Source of the DNA: Polyangia bacterium
GTDB lineage: Bacteria > Myxococcota_A > Polyangia > Polyangiales > Polyangiaceae
NCBI GenBank assembly: GCA_030433055.1
Contig: JAUILJ010000248.1
Location: 1 to 9,192, forward strand
Direction: 5' to 3'
Length of the DNA: 9,192 nucleotides
Notes under the pieces: generated by a model
The model's input: only the letters and a program-made list of their open reading frames with translations
The model's database searches: none
What the model was told of the DNA's origin: nothing
Shown here: positions 6,528 through 9,192 of the stretch, piece by piece
How the letters are laid out: the number at the start of each line of letters is the position of its first letter
Numbering within the stretch: position 1 is the first letter of the stretch
Program-made: the position numbers and the translations under genes

Positions 6528-9131
6528 CTAATCCAGCGCAAGCGTGACCGCGCTGGCGCGCTCGGCGACCCGCCTTCGCAGGGGCTCGAACTCTTCGCGA
6601 GCACGCAGCCCGTCGAGCAGAGAGCAATGCTCGAGCCAGACCAGATCGATCAGGCCAGCTTCGATCGAACGCTCCAGATCGAGCATCGCTTGCATCTCGT
6701 GACCCTGAATGGCCAGGAGCTCGCAGCGGATCTGGTGGCGGAACGCGGCACCGCGAGACGAGGAGTGGGCGCTACCGAGGGCGGGGTTGAAGATGCTGTC
6801 CACGTCGAGGTTGCGCCGGCCGTCGAGCAAGAACTGGAACAGGCGCCGCGCCACGGCGTACTGGGGGCCTTGCAGGCTGGGGTGTGCGAGCGATGTCTCT
6901 GCGACGGCCGTGGCGTTCTGCCAGATGCTGGTGCGAACGATGTGCAGCCAGCCTCCAATGCTCGGCGCCGCTGGGACGTCTCGCAGCAGAGCTTGGCACT
7001 GCTCCCAGTTGCCGAGCAGTCCTTCCAGGCGCGCGTGGATCCAGCGCCACTCGTCCACGGATGGATCGAGTTCCTCTGCGGATTTGAGGTGCGCCCGCGC
7101 GACGTCTGCCGGACCCGTTTCCGCGAGCAAACGTCCAAGCAGGGCGTGGGCGTCGGCGAGCGCGGGCGCGAGCCTGAGCGCCTGCTTGGCGTGCTTGACC
7201 ACGGAGACTGCGTCGCCTTCGTGAAGGGCGACCGTGGCCAGCGCGAGGTGCGGTTCGGCGCGCTCGGGTGCGCGCTGAACGGCGAGCTCCGCCGCCTGGC
7301 GTGCGAGTTCGGCGGTCCCTACCCCCCCGAAGAACCAATGGCGTGCGTGAGCCAGAGCCCGCCCGCTGAGGATGGCGGGGTCTTCCGGCGCGAGCTCGGC
7401 GGCCTGTTCGAAGAGCTCCACCGCCTTGAGTACACTGCTCGGGTCGAGCTTCTTGTACTCGTGCCGACCACGGAAATAGAGATCGAGGGCCCGAGGATCG
7501 GTCGGAGCTCGCCGCGGGGCGATACCACTGCTGGGCGTGGTCAGTGCTTCGGCCACTGCCCGTGCAACGCCTTCGCTCACGTCGAGCAGCTCGCTGGCGT
7601 CCGCCTTGTGGCGCTTGGCCCACAGCTGGAAACCGTCTGCGACGCCCACTACCCGAGCGCGCAGCACGTACTGGGTGCCGATCTGGCTGATGCTGCCCTC
7701 GACCACGACCTCGACACCGAGCTCTGCTCCTAGCCCCTTCGAGTCGAGCTCCGGCTTTGACCGACGGAGCGCGCTGACGCTGCCCAGAGGACGCACGCGG
7801 AGGCCACGCGTCATCGAGAGCAGGTCGATGATCTCCTCGGCGAGTCCTTCCGCGAGGTAGTCGAGCTCGGAGTTATTTCGCGTGTCGAAGGGCACCACCG
7901 CCACGCTGCGCGTCTCCCCGGGGGTGCTCAGGCTGAGACTGGTCGACGATGGACGATCTTGGGTGATCACCGCGCCACTGGCTGGCGTCAGCATGGACGG
8001 GAAGGGAGTGTGGAGCACGTTCGACTTCGCGCTCGACAGCGAGGGCGTGTGGATCTCCGGGGACCGGAGGGTGGCTGGTCGGGGCTGGCCGTCTGCTGAC
8101 GCGAGGGTCGAACTCGGCGGGGACAGGCTGTGCGCCGCTTCGCCCGGGGGTGGGCTGGGCTTCGAGAACACCAGTGTTGCCGCGACGCCTGTACCGCTCT
8201 CTTCGCTCGCCTGCCATGCCTCCAGCGTCTCCAGTAGCTCGAGAGCGCTCGCGGGCCTCGCGCCGACCTCGCGCGAGAGGCAGCGATTGGTGATCTCGCA
8301 TAGTTCCTCGGGGATATGAGGAGTGATCGTTCTGGGGTCTGGAGCGTCGGTGCGCAACCTGGCGAGCGCAGTGGATATGGGGGAGTCACCGGTCCACGGT
8401 AGTTGACCTGTCAGGAGTTCGAACAAGATGACGCCCAGGGCGTAGACATCTGCGCGGGGGTCTACGGCGAGCCCGCTCAGTTGTTCGGGGGCCATGTAGG
8501 CTGGCGTCCCGACGAGCTGGCCCATCGTCGTCGCCTGGCCTGGAGAGACTCGCGCTGCCTGCGCGATGCCGAAGTCCATGATTACCACTCGAGCGCGCCT
8601 GGACTCCCCGGGGCGCTCGAGCATGACGTTCTGAGGCTTGAGATCTCGATGGATCACTCCAGCCTGATGTGCTGCGTCCAGGCCCTTGCAGATCTCGATC
8701 GCTACCGTGGCCACCTGCTGTGGTGTGAATCTCGTGTGGGCGCTGCGCGACGCCAGGGTCTGCCCGGCGACATACTCCATCGTGATGAAGAAGTCGTCTT
8801 CATGGGAAGCGATGTCGTAGGTACGAGAGACGTTCGGATGTGTAACTCGGCGCGCTAGCTTTACTTCTCTACGGAAACGCTCAAGGGCGCCTGGTGTGTC
8901 GAGGGCGTCGCGCTTGAGTAGCTTGATGGCGACCTCTTCTTCGAGGTCCAGGTCGCTCGCCAGGTACACCGTGCCCATGCCCCCGGAGCCGAGCAGGCCC
9001 TTGAGCTCATAGCGATTGGCCAGCACTGTCCGTCGCTGAGGGTGCAGCGAAGGCGCGGGGGCTCGACGGGGCACCTCCGGCCCGGGGGGCGCGCTGGTCG
9101 CTATGATCTCAGCCGACGGCGGGACGTCCAC
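6528..9131 (-). CDS. Ser/Thr protein kinase with TolB-like and TPR domains
   Basis: This is a eukaryotic-like protein kinase. The GTG at 9131 is the first start codon in the window and gives 867 residues, but the frame stays open to the right edge, so the true start may lie outside. The kinase domain (about 41-305) is complete: GSGGMG loop (48-53), AIK with Lys70, Glu89 in helix C, HRDLKPQN (161-168, Asp163), DFG (186-188), GTPAYMAPE (208-216) and DVYALGV (228-234). A Pro/Ser/Thr-rich linker (310-406) has no transmembrane segment. Residues 408-530 match the TolB-like module (AVVPFDTR, LAEGLAEEI, LGVEVVVEGS, LWAKR) usually seen in signalling proteins. About four to five TPR-like repeats fill 545-720, then a helical tail. 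It should be cytoplasmic and phosphorylate Ser/Thr, with the TolB-like and TPR parts as sensor or partner-binding surfaces. The substrate is unknown. Confidence 0.92.
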   Translation of the reverse strand: MDVPPSAEIIATSAPPGPEVPRRAPAPSLHPQRRTVLANRYELKGLLGSGGMGTVYLASDLDLEEEVAIKLLKRDALDTPGALERFRREVKLARRVTHPNVSRTYDIASHEDDFFITMEYVAGQTLASRSAHTRFTPQQVATVAIEICKGLDAAHQAGVIHRDLKPQNVMLERPGESRRARVVIMDFGIAQAARVSPGQATTMGQLVGTPAYMAPEQLSGLAVDPRADVYALGVILFELLTGQLPWTGDSPISTALARLRTDAPDPRTITPHIPEELCEITNRCLSREVGARPASALELLETLEAWQASEESGTGVAATLVFSKPSPPPGEAAHSLSPPSSTLASADGQPRPATLRSPEIHTPSLSSAKSNVLHTPFPSMLTPASGAVITQDRPSSTSLSLSTPGETRSVAVVPFDTRNNSELDYLAEGLAEEIIDLLSMTRGLRVRPLGSVSALRRSKPELDSKGLGAELGVEVVVEGSISQIGTQYVLRARVVGVADGFQLWAKRHKADASELLDVSEGVARAVAEALTTPSSGIAPRRAPTDPRALDLYFRGRHEYKKLDPSSVLKAVELFEQAAELAPEDPAILSGRALAHARHWFFGGVGTAELARQAAELAVQRAPERAEPHLALATVALHEGDAVSVVKHAKQALRLAPALADAHALLGRLLAETGPADVARAHLKSAEELDPSVDEWRWIHARLEGLLGNWEQCQALLRDVPAAPSIGGWLHIVRTSIWQNATAVAETSLAHPSLQGPQYAVARRLFQFLLDGRRNLDVDSIFNPALGSAHSSSRGAAFRHQIRCELLAIQGHEMQAMLDLERSIEAGLIDLVWLEHCSLLDGLRAREEFEPLRRRVAERASAVTLALD

Positions 9132-9192
9132 TGCCGCGTTCTGCGGATCAGAGACCGCAAGGGTGGGACGCTCGCTGGGACGCTTGTCGCTG

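Noticed and set aside
6627..7733. Long plus-strand open frame (368 codons) opposite the kinase gene
   Set aside because: It lies wholly antisense to well-supported TolB-like and TPR coding sequence, and its translation shows no recognisable motif. Long open antisense frames are common in GC-rich genes.

Overview
The window is GC-rich DNA, very likely from a myxobacterium (Myxococcota, probably Polyangia). This is an inference from style: long lipoproteins with Gly/Ser/Thr-rich or Asp-Ala-Gly-rich spacers, cysteine-laced RCC1 repeats joined to IPT/TIG domains, a von Willebrand A lipoprotein with the C-terminal tail common in this phylum, and a soluble eukaryotic-like Ser/Thr kinase fused to a TolB-like domain and TPRs. 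No rRNA, tRNA, transposase, integrase or CRISPR array was seen.

Layout. Positions 1-2022 (minus strand) hold the first 674 codons of a secreted lipoprotein that runs off the left edge. It has a seven-bladed RCC1-type propeller, three IPT/TIG domains and a Gly-rich repeat tract. Upstream of it, on the same strand, 2122-4287 encodes a heparinase II/III-type polysaccharide lyase lipoprotein. The 99-bp gap between the two carries a perfect 14-bp palindrome. A divergent gap of about 210 bp follows. On the plus strand, 4498-5076 encodes a small exported single-span membrane protein with a Pro/Ala/Ser-rich periplasmic stretch, and 5271-6521 encodes a vWA lipoprotein. On the minus strand, 6528-9131 encodes the kinase/TolB-like/TPR protein, which converges on the vWA gene with only 6 bp between the stop codons. 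Its frame stays open to the right edge, so the true start may lie outside.

How the genes may relate. Four of the five products are predicted to be exported to the envelope or cell surface: a polysaccharide-degrading enzyme, a propeller/TIG adhesin-like protein, a vWA protein and a small anchored protein. The fifth is a cytoplasmic signalling kinase. The lyase and RCC1 genes are in tandem and could be co-transcribed. Nothing in the sequence ties the five into one pathway, and I see no convincing new multi-gene system. The most distinctive details are the six identically spaced Cys pairs of the RCC1 propeller, the palindrome at 2098-2111, and the near-touching convergent gene ends.
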